A stretch of DNA of 64,000 nt from Mycobacterium sp. E3251 (GTDB taxonomy: Bacteria; Actinomycetota; Actinomycetes; Mycobacteriales; Mycobacteriaceae). The notes beneath the pieces are model-generated. The model searched no databases and was not told the origin of the DNA. It saw only the letters and a program-made list of their open reading frames with translations. Shown here piece by piece: positions 21,659 to 30,310 of this stretch (positions are counted from its first letter, which is position 1; each line of letters begins with the position of its first letter). Position numbers and translations under genes: made by a program. Location of the stretch: contig NZ_LZJF01000188.1 in the NCBI RefSeq assembly GCF_001666835.1, positions 1 through 64,000 on the forward strand, written 5' to 3'.

Positions 21659-22299
21659 CCGATCCCGGGCCGACCGAGTGGGGCGAATCTGCCGGGGGGG
21701 TCGGGCCGTGGGCGGGCGAGCTGCCCGACGACCCGCGGTATGACCCAGTCCTGTTGCGCGAGGGCGACACTCGCAACGTCGTCGACGCATACCGGTACTG
21801 GACGCGGGAGGCGATCATCGCCGACATCGATCGGCGGCGGCACCCGCTGCACGTGGCGATCGAGAACTTCGGGTACGACGCCAACATCGGCTCGGTGGTG
21901 CGCACCGCCAACTCCTTCGCCGTGCACACCGTGCACATCGTGGGTCGGCGGCGGTGGAATCGCCGCGGCGCCATGGTGACCGACCGCTATCAGCGGCTGT
22001 GCCACCACGACACCACCGCCGACCTGCTGGACTTCGCGGTGCGGGCCGGGTTGACGGTGGTCGCGGTGGACAACGTTCCGGGGGCGGCCCGGCTCGAGGA
22101 GGCCGCGCTGCCGCGCGAGTGCCTGCTGGTGTTCGGTCAGGAGGGGCCGGGCATCACCGACGACATCCGGGCGGGCGCGGCCACGACGGTGTCTATCGCC
22201 CAGTTCGGCTCGACCCGCAGCATCAACGCCGGCGTGGCCGCCGGAATCGCGATGCATGCCTGGATTCGACAGCACGCGGACCTGTCCCAGGCCTGGTAG
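21655..22299 (+). CDS. SpoU/TrmH family RNA 2'-O-methyltransferase (Rv0380c-type)
   Basis: A 214-residue SPOUT methyltransferase. It has the knotted-fold motifs IENFGYDANIGSVVRTANSF (motif 1, with Asn and Arg), LLVFGQEGPGI (motif 2) and SIAQFGSTRSINAGVAAGIAMHAW (motif 3). These define enzymes that methylate 2'-OH groups of tRNA or rRNA using S-adenosylmethionine; which position cannot be read from sequence. The ATG overlaps the lipoprotein stop (ATGA). It ends the pyrE operon; a short GGGTC-CGC-GACCC hairpin follows at 22327-22339. Confidence 0.9.
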   Translation: MTDPGPTEWGESAGGVGPWAGELPDDPRYDPVLLREGDTRNVVDAYRYWTREAIIADIDRRRHPLHVAIENFGYDANIGSVVRTANSFAVHTVHIVGRRRWNRRGAMVTDRYQRLCHHDTTADLLDFAVRAGLTVVAVDNVPGAARLEEAALPRECLLVFGQEGPGITDDIRAGAATTVSIAQFGSTRSINAGVAAGIAMHAWIRQHADLSQAW

Positions 22300-22356
22300 C
22301 CGCCGCCCTCCACGCACACTCGCTACGGGTCCGCGACCCACATGCTCGCCTTCACA

Positions 22357-22380
22357 TTTGATATCGCATGCGATATCAAA
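22357..22380. promoter_or_regulatory. Perfect 24-bp palindrome upstream of the XdhC gene
   Basis: The half-site TTTGATATCGCA is followed without spacer by its exact reverse complement. It lies between the SpoU gene end and the XdhC start, 104 bp before the latter. The AT-rich arms in a GC-rich genome, the perfect symmetry and absence of loop or U-tract suggest an operator for a dimeric regulator rather than a terminator. No regulator gene adjoins it. Confidence 0.6.
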
Positions 22381-22484
22381 ATCGGCGGGTCACATGCCAT
22401 CCCGAATCTGGTGCTGCTGTGACGGGTGAGCCGCAAATGGGCCGAAGTCCAGCCGGGCCGCAGCCGTCAGCCTACGTTGGACGA

Positions 22485-23627
22485 GTGCGTGACGTGCTTG
22501 CCGAGCTGATGTCGATCTGGCACGCCGGCGACACCGCGGGGCTGGGGACGGTGGTGCGCACTTTCCGGTCCGCGCCCCGGCCGCCGGGGGCCGCGATGGT
22601 GGTGGCGCCGGACGGCTCGGTCACCGGGTCGGTGTCGGGTGGCTGCGTGGAGGGCGCGGTGTACGACCTCGCCACCGAGGCGACGAAAACCGGTGCCCCG
22701 CGGCTGGAACGCTACGGCGTCAGCGACGACGACGCCTTCGCGGTCGGCCTGACGTGCGGCGGCGTCATCGACGTCTTCGTCGAGCCGGTTTCACGCGCGT
22801 CGTTTCCCGAGCTCGGTGCGGTGGCCGACGACATCGCCGGGCGCCGCGCGGTGGCGACCGCGACCGTCATCGCACATCCGGACCCGGCCCGGGTCGGCCG
22901 GCGTCTCGTCATCCGGCCCGACGGCACGGCGGGATCGCTGGGTTCGGCGCGTGCCGACGCCGCGGTCGCCGACGATGCGCGCGGCCTGCTCGCGCTGGGC
23001 CGCAGCGAGGTCCTCGAGTACGGGCCCGACGGGCAGCGGCTCGGCGACGGCATGGAGGTCTTCGTGTCCAGCTATGCGCCGCCGCCGCGGATGCTGGTGT
23101 TCGGCGCGATCGACTTCGCGGCGGCGCTGGCGCGCCAGGGCTCGTTCCTCGGCTACCGGGTCACCGTGTGCGATGCCCGCCCAGTGTTCGCCACCCGGGC
23201 GCGCTTCCCGACGGCCGACGAGGTCGTCGTCGACTGGCCGCACCGCTATCTCGCCGCGCAGGCCGAGGCGGGCGCCGTCGACCGCCACACGGTGATCTGC
23301 GTGCTCACCCACGACCCGAAGTTCGACGTGCCGCTGCTCGAGGTGGCACTGCGCCTGCCCCAGGTCGGCTACGTCGGGGCGATGGGTTCGCGGCGCACCC
23401 ACGACGACCGCCTGAACCGGCTCAAGGCCGCCGGTCTGACCGACGCCGAGCTGGGCCGGCTGTCCAGCCCCATCGGGCTGGACCTCGGCGCGCGCACCCC
23501 GGAGGAGACCGCGGTCTCGATCGCCGCCGACATCATCGCCAAGCGCTGGGGCGGCGGCGGCCGCCCGCTGGCCCAGATCGCCGGGCGCATCCACCACGAC
23601 GCGGGGGACCCGACTCTACTTCCGTAG
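22485..23627 (+). CDS. XdhC/CoxI family molybdoenzyme maturation protein (Rv0376c-type)
   Basis: A 380-residue protein of the XdhC/CoxI family, which inserts sulfurated molybdenum cofactor into xanthine or CO dehydrogenases. It has the N-terminal XdhC motif VTGSVSGGCVEGAVYD with the conserved Cys, GLTCGGVIDVFVEP, and a C-terminal Rossmann domain ending in YVGAMGSRRTHDDR and LDLGARTPEETAVSIAADII. GTG 22485 is used because the upstream frame (to 22368) translates to unlikely sequence and runs into the palindrome. It precedes coxG, forming a maturation pair separated by 22 kb from the enzyme gene at the left edge. Confidence 0.88.
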   Translation: MRDVLAELMSIWHAGDTAGLGTVVRTFRSAPRPPGAAMVVAPDGSVTGSVSGGCVEGAVYDLATEATKTGAPRLERYGVSDDDAFAVGLTCGGVIDVFVEPVSRASFPELGAVADDIAGRRAVATATVIAHPDPARVGRRLVIRPDGTAGSLGSARADAAVADDARGLLALGRSEVLEYGPDGQRLGDGMEVFVSSYAPPPRMLVFGAIDFAAALARQGSFLGYRVTVCDARPVFATRARFPTADEVVVDWPHRYLAAQAEAGAVDRHTVICVLTHDPKFDVPLLEVALRLPQVGYVGAMGSRRTHDDRLNRLKAAGLTDAELGRLSSPIGLDLGARTPEETAVSIAADIIAKRWGGGGRPLAQIAGRIHHDAGDPTLLP

Positions 23628-23682
23628 TGCCGCCCGTAGGCTGGGGCTCGACGCCGTCGTCGCACCCGAGAGGATCCCCGGC

Positions 23683-24330
23683 ATGAAGATCGCCAACCAG
23701 TTCACCGTCAGCGCACCCATCGAGCGGGCCTGGGACGTGCTGAACGACCTCGAGCAGGTGATCCCGCTGATGCCCGGGGCGGCGCTGACCGGTCACGAGG
23801 GCGACGACTACCTGGGCAAGGTCAAGGTGAAGGTCGGGCCGGTCACCAGCGAGTTCAGCGGCAAGGTGCGTTTCGTCGAGCACGACCGGGGCCAGTACCG
23901 CGCGGTGATCGACGCCAAGGGCAAGGAGACGCGGGGGACCGGCAACGCGGCCGCCACGGTCACCGCCCAGCTCCACGAGGACGGCGAGCGCACCGGCGTC
24001 ACCGTCGACACCGACCTCAAGATCGCGGGCAAGCTGGCCCAGTTCGGCAGTGGCATGCTGCAGCAGGTGTCGGAGAAGCTGCTGGGCCAGTTCGTGGAAT
24101 CGCTCGAAGCCGAATTGGCCGCGCAGAGTGTGGCGGCGCCGGCCACGCCGGAGGGCCCCCCGCAGGTTGGAGCCGTCCCCGAGCCGCGACATGAGGCCCC
24201 CGCCGCGGAGCCCGAACCGATCGACCTGCTCGAACTCGCCGGCGGCGACCAGCTGAAGAAGTACGCGCCGCTGGTGCTGGCCGTGCTCGCCGGGCTGGTG
24301 CTGGGTTGGATCCTCGGCCGGCGGCGTTAG
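23683..24330 (+). CDS. coxG: CoxG-like SRPBCC membrane-recruitment protein
   Basis: A 215-residue protein with an SRPBCC/CoxG fold in residues 1-150 (VSAPIERAWDVLNDLEQVIPLMPGAAL, then KVKVKVGPVTSEFSGKVRF), a Pro-rich linker, and a C-terminal membrane anchor (YAPLVLAVLAGLVLGWILGRRR). CoxG proteins attach CO dehydrogenase to the membrane and transfer electrons toward quinone; this is family knowledge. GAGAGGA precedes ATG 23683. Its stop overlaps the convergent eutC stop by three bases. Confidence 0.85.
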   Translation: MKIANQFTVSAPIERAWDVLNDLEQVIPLMPGAALTGHEGDDYLGKVKVKVGPVTSEFSGKVRFVEHDRGQYRAVIDAKGKETRGTGNAAATVTAQLHEDGERTGVTVDTDLKIAGKLAQFGSGMLQQVSEKLLGQFVESLEAELAAQSVAAPATPEGPPQVGAVPEPRHEAPAAEPEPIDLLELAGGDQLKKYAPLVLAVLAGLVLGWILGRRR

Positions 24331-25085
24331 AGAGCCGTTTTAGCCGCCGACTGGCCGATTGCCGCTCGCGTCGTGTCCTTCAGGGCCACCCCCGAGCGGC
24401 CGAGTTGCCGGGCGCCGGCCACCAGCGCCGCCGCGACCGCCGCGGCCGTCGGATAGTCGAGGCCGTCGGGCGGATGGATGTTGGAGATGCAGTTGCGGTC
24501 GGCGTCGGTGAGCCCCGGCTTCGGCCGATGCGTCAGGTAGATGCCCAGGCTGTCGGCGACTGAGAGGCCCGGGCGCTCGCCGATGAGCACGAGAACCGTT
24601 GCGACGCCGAGGGCTTCACCGATGTGGTCGCCGAGCGCGACGCGCGCCTGGGTCGCGATGACCGGCGGCGCAATGCGGTAGCGGCCGTCGAATTCGCGGA
24701 CCAGCGCCTCGACCATGCCCGCGGCATGATCGGTCAGGGCGCGCGGCGATAGCCCGTCGGCGAGGACAAAACCGATGTCCGCCTTGGTCTTTCGCAGATT
24801 CGACAGGTCGGCCGGGCTGCGGCCGAGATCGGGCCTGCGCAGGTACTCGGCGCGCGAGGCCGCCCGGCTGCACACCCGCAGCGGCTCGTCGACGCCTTCG
24901 ACGTTCAAGCCGCGCAGCCGCCGGACGAGGCCGTCGACGTCGAGCGGTTCGTGGACGGCGTCGCGCGCCGCGGCGTGTGCGGCCTGAAATTCCAGGACGC
25001 GCCGCGTCGGCAGCGAGTTGCCCGCACGCCCGAGCCCGATGCGCGCCTGCGTGGTGGCGCGCAGGGGCGCCCAGATGTCGTCCAT
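24327..25085 (-). CDS. eutC: Ethanolamine ammonia-lyase small subunit
   Basis: Small subunit of the adenosylcobalamin-dependent lyase that converts ethanolamine to acetaldehyde and ammonia. The 252-residue protein has TQARIGLGRAGNSLPTRRVLEFQAAHAAARDAV, LADGLSPRALTDHA, LIGERPGLSVADSLGIYLTHRPK and DRNCISNIHPPDGLDYPTAA, all characteristic of EutC. ATG overlaps the eutB stop by one base (TGATG). No microcompartment, EutA reactivase or permease gene is nearby. Confidence 0.95.
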   Translation of the reverse strand: MDDIWAPLRATTQARIGLGRAGNSLPTRRVLEFQAAHAAARDAVHEPLDVDGLVRRLRGLNVEGVDEPLRVCSRAASRAEYLRRPDLGRSPADLSNLRKTKADIGFVLADGLSPRALTDHAAGMVEALVREFDGRYRIAPPVIATQARVALGDHIGEALGVATVLVLIGERPGLSVADSLGIYLTHRPKPGLTDADRNCISNIHPPDGLDYPTAAAVAAALVAGARQLGRSGVALKDTTRAAIGQSAAKTAL

Positions 25086-26491
25086 CAGCCGGCCGCCAGC
25101 GCCCGCAGCGGCGACGTGGCGAGGTCGACGGGCAGGATGCGGCCGTCGGCGTCGACCATGCCCAGACCGGCCAGCCACGCTTCGAATTCGGGTGCGGGCC
25201 GCAGCCCCAACGCTTTTCGCACGTACAGCGCGTCGTGAAACGACAGGCTCTGATAGCCGAGCATGACGTCGTCGGCGCCGGGAACCGTGATGACGAACGC
25301 GGTGCCCGCCGCGCCGAGCAGGGTCAGCAGCGTGTCCATGTCGTCCTGGTCGGCCTCGGCGTGGTTGGTGTAGCAGACGTCGACGCCCATCGGCAGGCCC
25401 AGCATCTTCCCGCAGAAGTTGTCTTCGAGCCCGGCGCGGATGATCTGCTTGCCGTCGTAGAGGTACTCGGGTCCGATGAATCCGACCACGGTGTCGATCA
25501 ACAGCGGCTGCAGCGCCCGGGCCACCCCATAGGCCCGCGCCTCCAGCGTCTGCTGATCGACCGGCTGGTCACCCACACCGAGGTGGGCACCGGCCGACAG
25601 GGCCGCACCTTGCCCCGTCTCCAGATACATGACGTTGTCGCCGACGGTGCCGCGGCGCAGCGACCGGGCGGCCTCGTTGGCCTCCATCAGCATGCCGATG
25701 GAGGTCCCGAACGAGGAGTTGGCGCCCTCGGTGCCCGCGATCGACTGGAAGACCAGGTCGACGGGCGCGCCCCGGTCGATCAGCTCCATCGTGGTCGTGA
25801 CGTGGCACAGCACGCAGGATTGGACGGGGATCGCGAACCGCTGGCGAATGTCGTCGAGCAGGTGCAACAGCTCCGAGGCGGCGTGCGGCGAGTCGGTCAC
25901 CGGGTTGATGCCGATCACCGCGTCACCGCAGCCCATCAGCAGCCCGTCGAGCACGGCCGCCGCGATCCCGCGGGGGTCGTCGGTGGGATGGTTCGGCTGC
26001 AACCGGGTCGCCAGCGTGCCGGGCAATCCGATCGTGGTCCGGAAGGCCGCGGTGGCCGTCGCCGCGGCGGCAACCAGGATCAGGTCCTGGTTGCGCATGA
26101 TCTTCGATACCGCGGCAACCATTTCCGGCGTCAACCCCGGGGAGATCGCGGCGATCCGCGCCGCGCCGTCGTCGCGGGACGCCGCGTCCAGCAGCCAGTC
26201 GCGGAATCCGCCCACCGTCAAGTCCGCGATCGGGCCGAAGGCCCCGGAGTCATGGCCGTCGATGATGAGCCGGGTGACTTCGTCGGTCTCGTACGGCACG
26301 ACCACCTCGGTGAGGAACGTCGCCAGCGGTACGTCGGCCAGCACCCACGCGGCCGCCGCCCGTTCGGCGTCGGAGCCGGCCGCGCAACCCGCGAGCTGGT
26401 CGCCGGAGCGCAATGGCGTCGCCTTCGCCATCACGTCGACCAGGCCGGAGAAGGTGTGCGTGGTCCCCGAAATGGTTTGCCGATAGCGCAT
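25085..26491 (-). CDS. eutB: Ethanolamine ammonia-lyase large subunit
   Basis: Catalytic large subunit, 468 residues, usual length. Motifs include GLTPEMVAAVSKIMRNQDLI, RLQPNHPTDDPRGIAAAVLDGLLMGCGDAVIGINP (substrate and cobalamin face), CVLCHVTTTMELI and LETGQGAALSAGAHLG. It leads the eutBC operon and is divergent from the GH76 gene with only 27 bp between starts, so promoters overlap. Supplies nitrogen or carbon from membrane-derived ethanolamine. Confidence 0.96.
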   Translation of the reverse strand: MRYRQTISGTTHTFSGLVDVMAKATPLRSGDQLAGCAAGSDAERAAAAWVLADVPLATFLTEVVVPYETDEVTRLIIDGHDSGAFGPIADLTVGGFRDWLLDAASRDDGAARIAAISPGLTPEMVAAVSKIMRNQDLILVAAAATATAAFRTTIGLPGTLATRLQPNHPTDDPRGIAAAVLDGLLMGCGDAVIGINPVTDSPHAASELLHLLDDIRQRFAIPVQSCVLCHVTTTMELIDRGAPVDLVFQSIAGTEGANSSFGTSIGMLMEANEAARSLRRGTVGDNVMYLETGQGAALSAGAHLGVGDQPVDQQTLEARAYGVARALQPLLIDTVVGFIGPEYLYDGKQIIRAGLEDNFCGKMLGLPMGVDVCYTNHAEADQDDMDTLLTLLGAAGTAFVITVPGADDVMLGYQSLSFHDALYVRKALGLRPAPEFEAWLAGLGMVDADGRILPVDLATSPLRALAAG

Positions 26492-26518
26492 ATTTCAGTA
26501 TGAGGCAGGATCGGCGGT

Positions 26519-27640
26519 ATGGATCAGCTATGGGCCAACCGCGCGGCCAGCTCCGAAGCCGCTGTCGCGCAACGACACCTGAAACGGCTGTGGGGGCTGC
26601 CAGGGACCCAGCTGGGCGTGGTGGCGTGGCCGGCGACTCGGCGCGACCGAATGTTCGGCACCTGGCACTACTGGTGGCAGGCGCACCTGCTGGATTGCCT
26701 GGTCGACGCGCAGCTGCGCGACCCGCAACCCGACCGGCACGCCAGGATCAACCGGCAGGTCCGCTCGCACCGGCTGCGCAACAACTTTCGCTGGACCAAC
26801 AACTACTACGACGACATGGCCTGGCTGGCTCTCGCGCTGGAACGCGCCGCGCGCATCGCCGGTGTCGAACGCCACCGCGCCCTGCCCAAGCTGGCCGAGC
26901 AATTCCTCGACGCGTGGGTGCCCGAGGACGGCGGCGGCATCCCGTGGCGCAAGCAGGACCAGTTCTTCAACGCGCCGGCCAACGGCCCGGCGGGGATCTT
27001 CCTGGCCCGCTACTCCGACCGGATGCGGCGCGCCCAGCAGATGGCCGACTGGATCGACGAGACCCTGATCGACCCGGACACGCACCTGGTGTTCGACGGC
27101 ATCAAGGCCGGCTCCCTGGTCCGCGCCCAGTACACCTATTGCCAGGGCGTGGTGCTCGGCCTGGAAACGGAGCTCGCGGCACGCACCCACGACGATCGGC
27201 ACGCGCCCCGGGTGCACCGGCTGGTCGCGGCGGTCGCCGAACACATGGCGCCGACGGGCGTGCTGGCCGGCGCCGGCGGCGGGGACGGCGGCCTGTTCTC
27301 CGGGGTCACCGCGCGCTACCTCGCGCTGGTCGCCACCACCCTGCCGGGTGATTCGGCCGACGACGCCGCGGCCCGCGACACCGCCCGGCGGATCGTGCTC
27401 ACCAGCGCGAAATCGGCGTGGGACTACCGCCAAACGGTGGACGGGCTGCCGCTGTTCGGCCCGTTCTGGGACCGCGACGCGGAACTGCCCACCCAGAGCG
27501 CCGGGGAAGCGCAGTTCGTCGACGGCGCGGTGAACAGTTCCGCGGTGGCCGAGCGGGACCTGTCGGTGCAGCTGTCGGGCTGGATGCTGATGGAGGCCGC
27601 CTGTAACGTCACCGCCGTGACCGCAGGGAGTGCGACGTGA
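26519..27640 (+). CDS. Glycoside hydrolase family 76-type alpha-mannanase-like protein (Rv0365c-type)
   Basis: A 373-residue (alpha/alpha)6-barrel protein. NNFRWTNNYYDDMAWLALALERA contains the paired Asp of the GH76 active site; other helices carry GGIPWRKQD, YTYCQGVVLG and DGGLFSGVTARYLAL. GH76 enzymes cleave alpha-1,6-mannan, which in mycobacteria would be mannan of lipomannan or phosphatidylinositol mannosides. No signal peptide is visible, so a cytosolic role is possible. Stop overlaps the next gene's GTG by four bases. Confidence 0.82.
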   Translation: MDQLWANRAASSEAAVAQRHLKRLWGLPGTQLGVVAWPATRRDRMFGTWHYWWQAHLLDCLVDAQLRDPQPDRHARINRQVRSHRLRNNFRWTNNYYDDMAWLALALERAARIAGVERHRALPKLAEQFLDAWVPEDGGGIPWRKQDQFFNAPANGPAGIFLARYSDRMRRAQQMADWIDETLIDPDTHLVFDGIKAGSLVRAQYTYCQGVVLGLETELAARTHDDRHAPRVHRLVAAVAEHMAPTGVLAGAGGGDGGLFSGVTARYLALVATTLPGDSADDAAARDTARRIVLTSAKSAWDYRQTVDGLPLFGPFWDRDAELPTQSAGEAQFVDGAVNSSAVAERDLSVQLSGWMLMEAACNVTAVTAGSAT

Positions 27641-29586
27641 CCGAGCCCGGCAGCTGGATTCCCGACGAGGCCACGCTGGCGCAGGCAAACCTCACCCACT
27701 TCATGGCGTGGCTCGCCGAGACGGGACGCGGCCACTACGGCAACTACCACGCGCTGCAGCGCAAATCCGTCGAGGACATCGAGTGGTTCTGGGACGCCGT
27801 CTGGCACTACTTCGGCATCCAGGCGGACAGCCCACCCCGCGCGGTGCTCGGCAACCGTGCCATGCCCGGTGCCGAGTGGTTCCCCGGCGCCACCCTGAAC
27901 TACGCCACCGAGATCTTCCGGCACGCCACCGACGAGCGGCCCGCCATGATCGTCGTCGGCGAGGACGGCGCCTGTGAGTGGTCGTGGGCGCGGCTGCGGC
28001 GGGAGACCGGCGCGTTCGCGGCCTACCTGCGCGGCCTCGGGGTGCGGCCCGGGGACGCCGTCGTCGGGTACCTGCCCAACGTCGCCGAAGCCGCCGTCGC
28101 CGCCCTGGCCGCCGCCAGCGTCGGCGCGAGCTGGGCGGTATGCAACCAGGACGTGGCCGTCGACGGCGTGATAGCGCGGCTGGGCCAGGTGGAGCCGGCG
28201 GTGCTGGTGGCCACCGACGGGTCGGTGTACGACGGCAAGCGCATCGACCGGCGCGCGGAGCTCGACACCATCCGGGCGGCGATGCCGAGCCTGCGGGCCA
28301 CCGTGGTGGTGCCGCGGCTCGGGCTGGCGACCGACGCCGACAGCGTCGCGTGGGCGACGGCGGTGGAATCGGATGCCGAGCTGGACATGACCCCGGTGCC
28401 GTTCGCGCATCCGCTCTGGGTGATGTTCTCGTCCGGCACCACCGGCAAGCCGAAGGGCATCGTGCACGGTCACGGCGGCGTCGTGCTCGAGCACCTGAAG
28501 TACCTGCGCCTGCAACTGGAGCTGCACGCCGGCGAGCGCTTCCTGTGGTACTCGTCGACGAGCTGGATGATGTGGAACCTGCAACTGTCCGGGCTGCTGG
28601 CCGACACCACCATCGTCCTCTACGACGGCAGCCCAACGCATTTGGGCACCGACGGCCTTTGGCGGGTCGCCGCCGAGGCGGGTGTCAACATGCTCGGCGC
28701 CGGGGCGGGCTACCTGCTGGCCTGCGCGAAGAAGGAGCTCAAGCCGGGGGCGACGTACCCGCTGGACGGGTTGCGCGCCGTGGGTTCCACCGGTTCGCCG
28801 CTGCCCGCGTCCGGATTCCGTTGGGTCCAAGAGGGCCTCGGCCGGCCGGTGCCGGTGATCTCCATGAGCGGCGGCACCGACGTTTGCACCGCCTTCATCG
28901 GCGGGAGCGCCATCCTGCCGGTGGTGGCCGGCGAACTGTCGTGCATCTGCCTGGGCGCGGCCATCGAATCCTGGGTGGGGCCAAACCATCCGGTCATCGG
29001 GGAAGAGGGCGAGCTGGTGATCACCGAGCCGATGCCCTCGATGCCGGTGTTCTTCTGGAACGACGAAGACGGCAGCCGGTACCGCGCCGCCTACTTCGAA
29101 AAGTATCCCGGGGTGTGGTGCCACGGCGACTGGATCACCATCACCGATCGGGGATCCGTTGTGGTGCACGGTCGTTCGGACGCCACTCTGAATCGGCTGG
29201 GCGTGCGGATGGGCAGCGCGGAGATCTACACGGCGGTGGAGGGCATGCCCGAGGTGGGTGACTGCCTGGTGGTCGGGGTCGAGCAGGACGACGGCGGCTA
29301 CTGGATGCCGCTGTTCGTGACCCTGGCCGACGGCGCCGAACTCGACGACGGGCTGCGGTCGCGGATCGTGGCCGCCATTCGTCAGCACGCCTCGCCGCGC
29401 CACGTGCCCGACGAGATCCTCGCCGTCCCCGGCATACCGCGGACGTTGACCGGCAAACGGCTGGAAATCCCGATCAAGCGGATCCTGCTCGGCGCCGCGC
29501 CGGGCGAGGCCGTGCAGCAGAGTTCGATCGACCGACCGGAACTGCTAGAAGCTTTCGTTGCGTACCGCAGGAGTCGAGTGTCCTGA
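27637..29586 (+). CDS. Acetoacetyl-CoA synthetase (acetoacetate-CoA ligase)
   Basis: A 649-residue ANL-superfamily adenylating enzyme with the length and N-terminal WFWDAVWHYFGI region of acetoacetyl-CoA synthetases. It has the P-loop-like VMFSSGTTGKPKGIVHGHGG, WYSSTSWMMWN, SMSGGTDVCTAF, and the C-terminal lysine motif RTLTGKRLEIPIKRILLG. It activates acetoacetate (ketone body) to acetoacetyl-CoA; acetyl-CoA or another short acid is less likely. GTG start overlaps the GH76 stop (GTGA). Its last 42 bases overlap the convergent DedA gene. Confidence 0.9.
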   Translation: MTEPGSWIPDEATLAQANLTHFMAWLAETGRGHYGNYHALQRKSVEDIEWFWDAVWHYFGIQADSPPRAVLGNRAMPGAEWFPGATLNYATEIFRHATDERPAMIVVGEDGACEWSWARLRRETGAFAAYLRGLGVRPGDAVVGYLPNVAEAAVAALAAASVGASWAVCNQDVAVDGVIARLGQVEPAVLVATDGSVYDGKRIDRRAELDTIRAAMPSLRATVVVPRLGLATDADSVAWATAVESDAELDMTPVPFAHPLWVMFSSGTTGKPKGIVHGHGGVVLEHLKYLRLQLELHAGERFLWYSSTSWMMWNLQLSGLLADTTIVLYDGSPTHLGTDGLWRVAAEAGVNMLGAGAGYLLACAKKELKPGATYPLDGLRAVGSTGSPLPASGFRWVQEGLGRPVPVISMSGGTDVCTAFIGGSAILPVVAGELSCICLGAAIESWVGPNHPVIGEEGELVITEPMPSMPVFFWNDEDGSRYRAAYFEKYPGVWCHGDWITITDRGSVVVHGRSDATLNRLGVRMGSAEIYTAVEGMPEVGDCLVVGVEQDDGGYWMPLFVTLADGAELDDGLRSRIVAAIRQHASPRHVPDEILAVPGIPRTLTGKRLEIPIKRILLGAAPGEAVQQSSIDRPELLEAFVAYRRSRVS

Positions 29587-30252
29587 GTCGGGCTCCCCGG
29601 CGGCCGGCTCCCGCCGGCGTGCCCGATAGCTTCGCCAGGCCGCGATGAGCGCCGGCGTCAGGGAGACGACCAGGATCACCAGCAGGATCTTCTGCAGGTT
29701 GTGGTGCACGAACGGCACGTTGCCCAGGAAGTAGCCCGCCAGCGTCACCCCGCCGCCCCACAGGATGCCGCCGACGATGTCGAAGCCCAGGAACACCGGG
29801 TAGCGCATGTACGACACCCCGGCGACCGGCGGGACGAACGTTCGCACGAATGGCGCGAATCGCGCCAGGATGATCGCCCACGGTCCGTATTTCTCGAAGA
29901 ACGCGTGCGACTCCGTCACGTAGTGCTTCTTGAAGAACCGGGAGTCTTCCTTCTTGAACAGGGCCGGGCCGATCCGCCGGCCGATGAAATACCCGGTCTG
30001 ATCGCCCAGGATCGCGACGAGGGCGACGGCGGGGGCCAGCACCCAGATGCTGGCCGGCGGGTTCGCACCCGCGGCCAACAGCCCACCGGTGAACAAGAGC
30101 GATTCGCCGGGCAGCAGCGGAAACAGCAGACCGGTCTCGATGAAGACGATGACCAGGATGCCCGGCAGCACCGCGGATCCGAAGACTCCGTCGGCGCCCA
30201 ACCAATACATCGGGTCGAAGATGTGCGGCAGGGCCGTCACGGTGGTGCTCAC
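29545..30252 (-). CDS. DedA family membrane protein (Rv0364-type)
   Basis: A 235-residue polytopic membrane protein with the DedA/SNARE-associated signature: LFPLLPGESLLFTGGLLA, GDQTGYFIGRRIG, ARFAPFVRTFVPPVAGVSYMRY and a re-entrant GYFLG. DedA proteins are linked to membrane homeostasis and lipid-carrier flipping; the exact substrate is unknown. Start is GTG 30252. Its C-terminal tail is basic and hydrophilic and overlaps the 3' end of the acetoacetyl-CoA synthetase gene. Confidence 0.9.
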   Translation of the reverse strand: MSTTVTALPHIFDPMYWLGADGVFGSAVLPGILVIVFIETGLLFPLLPGESLLFTGGLLAAGANPPASIWVLAPAVALVAILGDQTGYFIGRRIGPALFKKEDSRFFKKHYVTESHAFFEKYGPWAIILARFAPFVRTFVPPVAGVSYMRYPVFLGFDIVGGILWGGGVTLAGYFLGNVPFVHHNLQKILLVILVVSLTPALIAAWRSYRARRREPAAGEPDSGHSTPAVRNESF

Positions 30253-30310
30253 GATGCTTCAACATACCGGTGTTGCGATACTGGACGGGCCCAGTCGCCA
30301 GGAGGAGCCC

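Noticed and set aside
22327-22339. GGGTC-CGC-GACCC hairpin after the SpoU methyltransferase gene as a terminator
   Set aside because: Only five base pairs and no U-tract; too weak to list as a terminator, so it is mentioned only in the gene entry.
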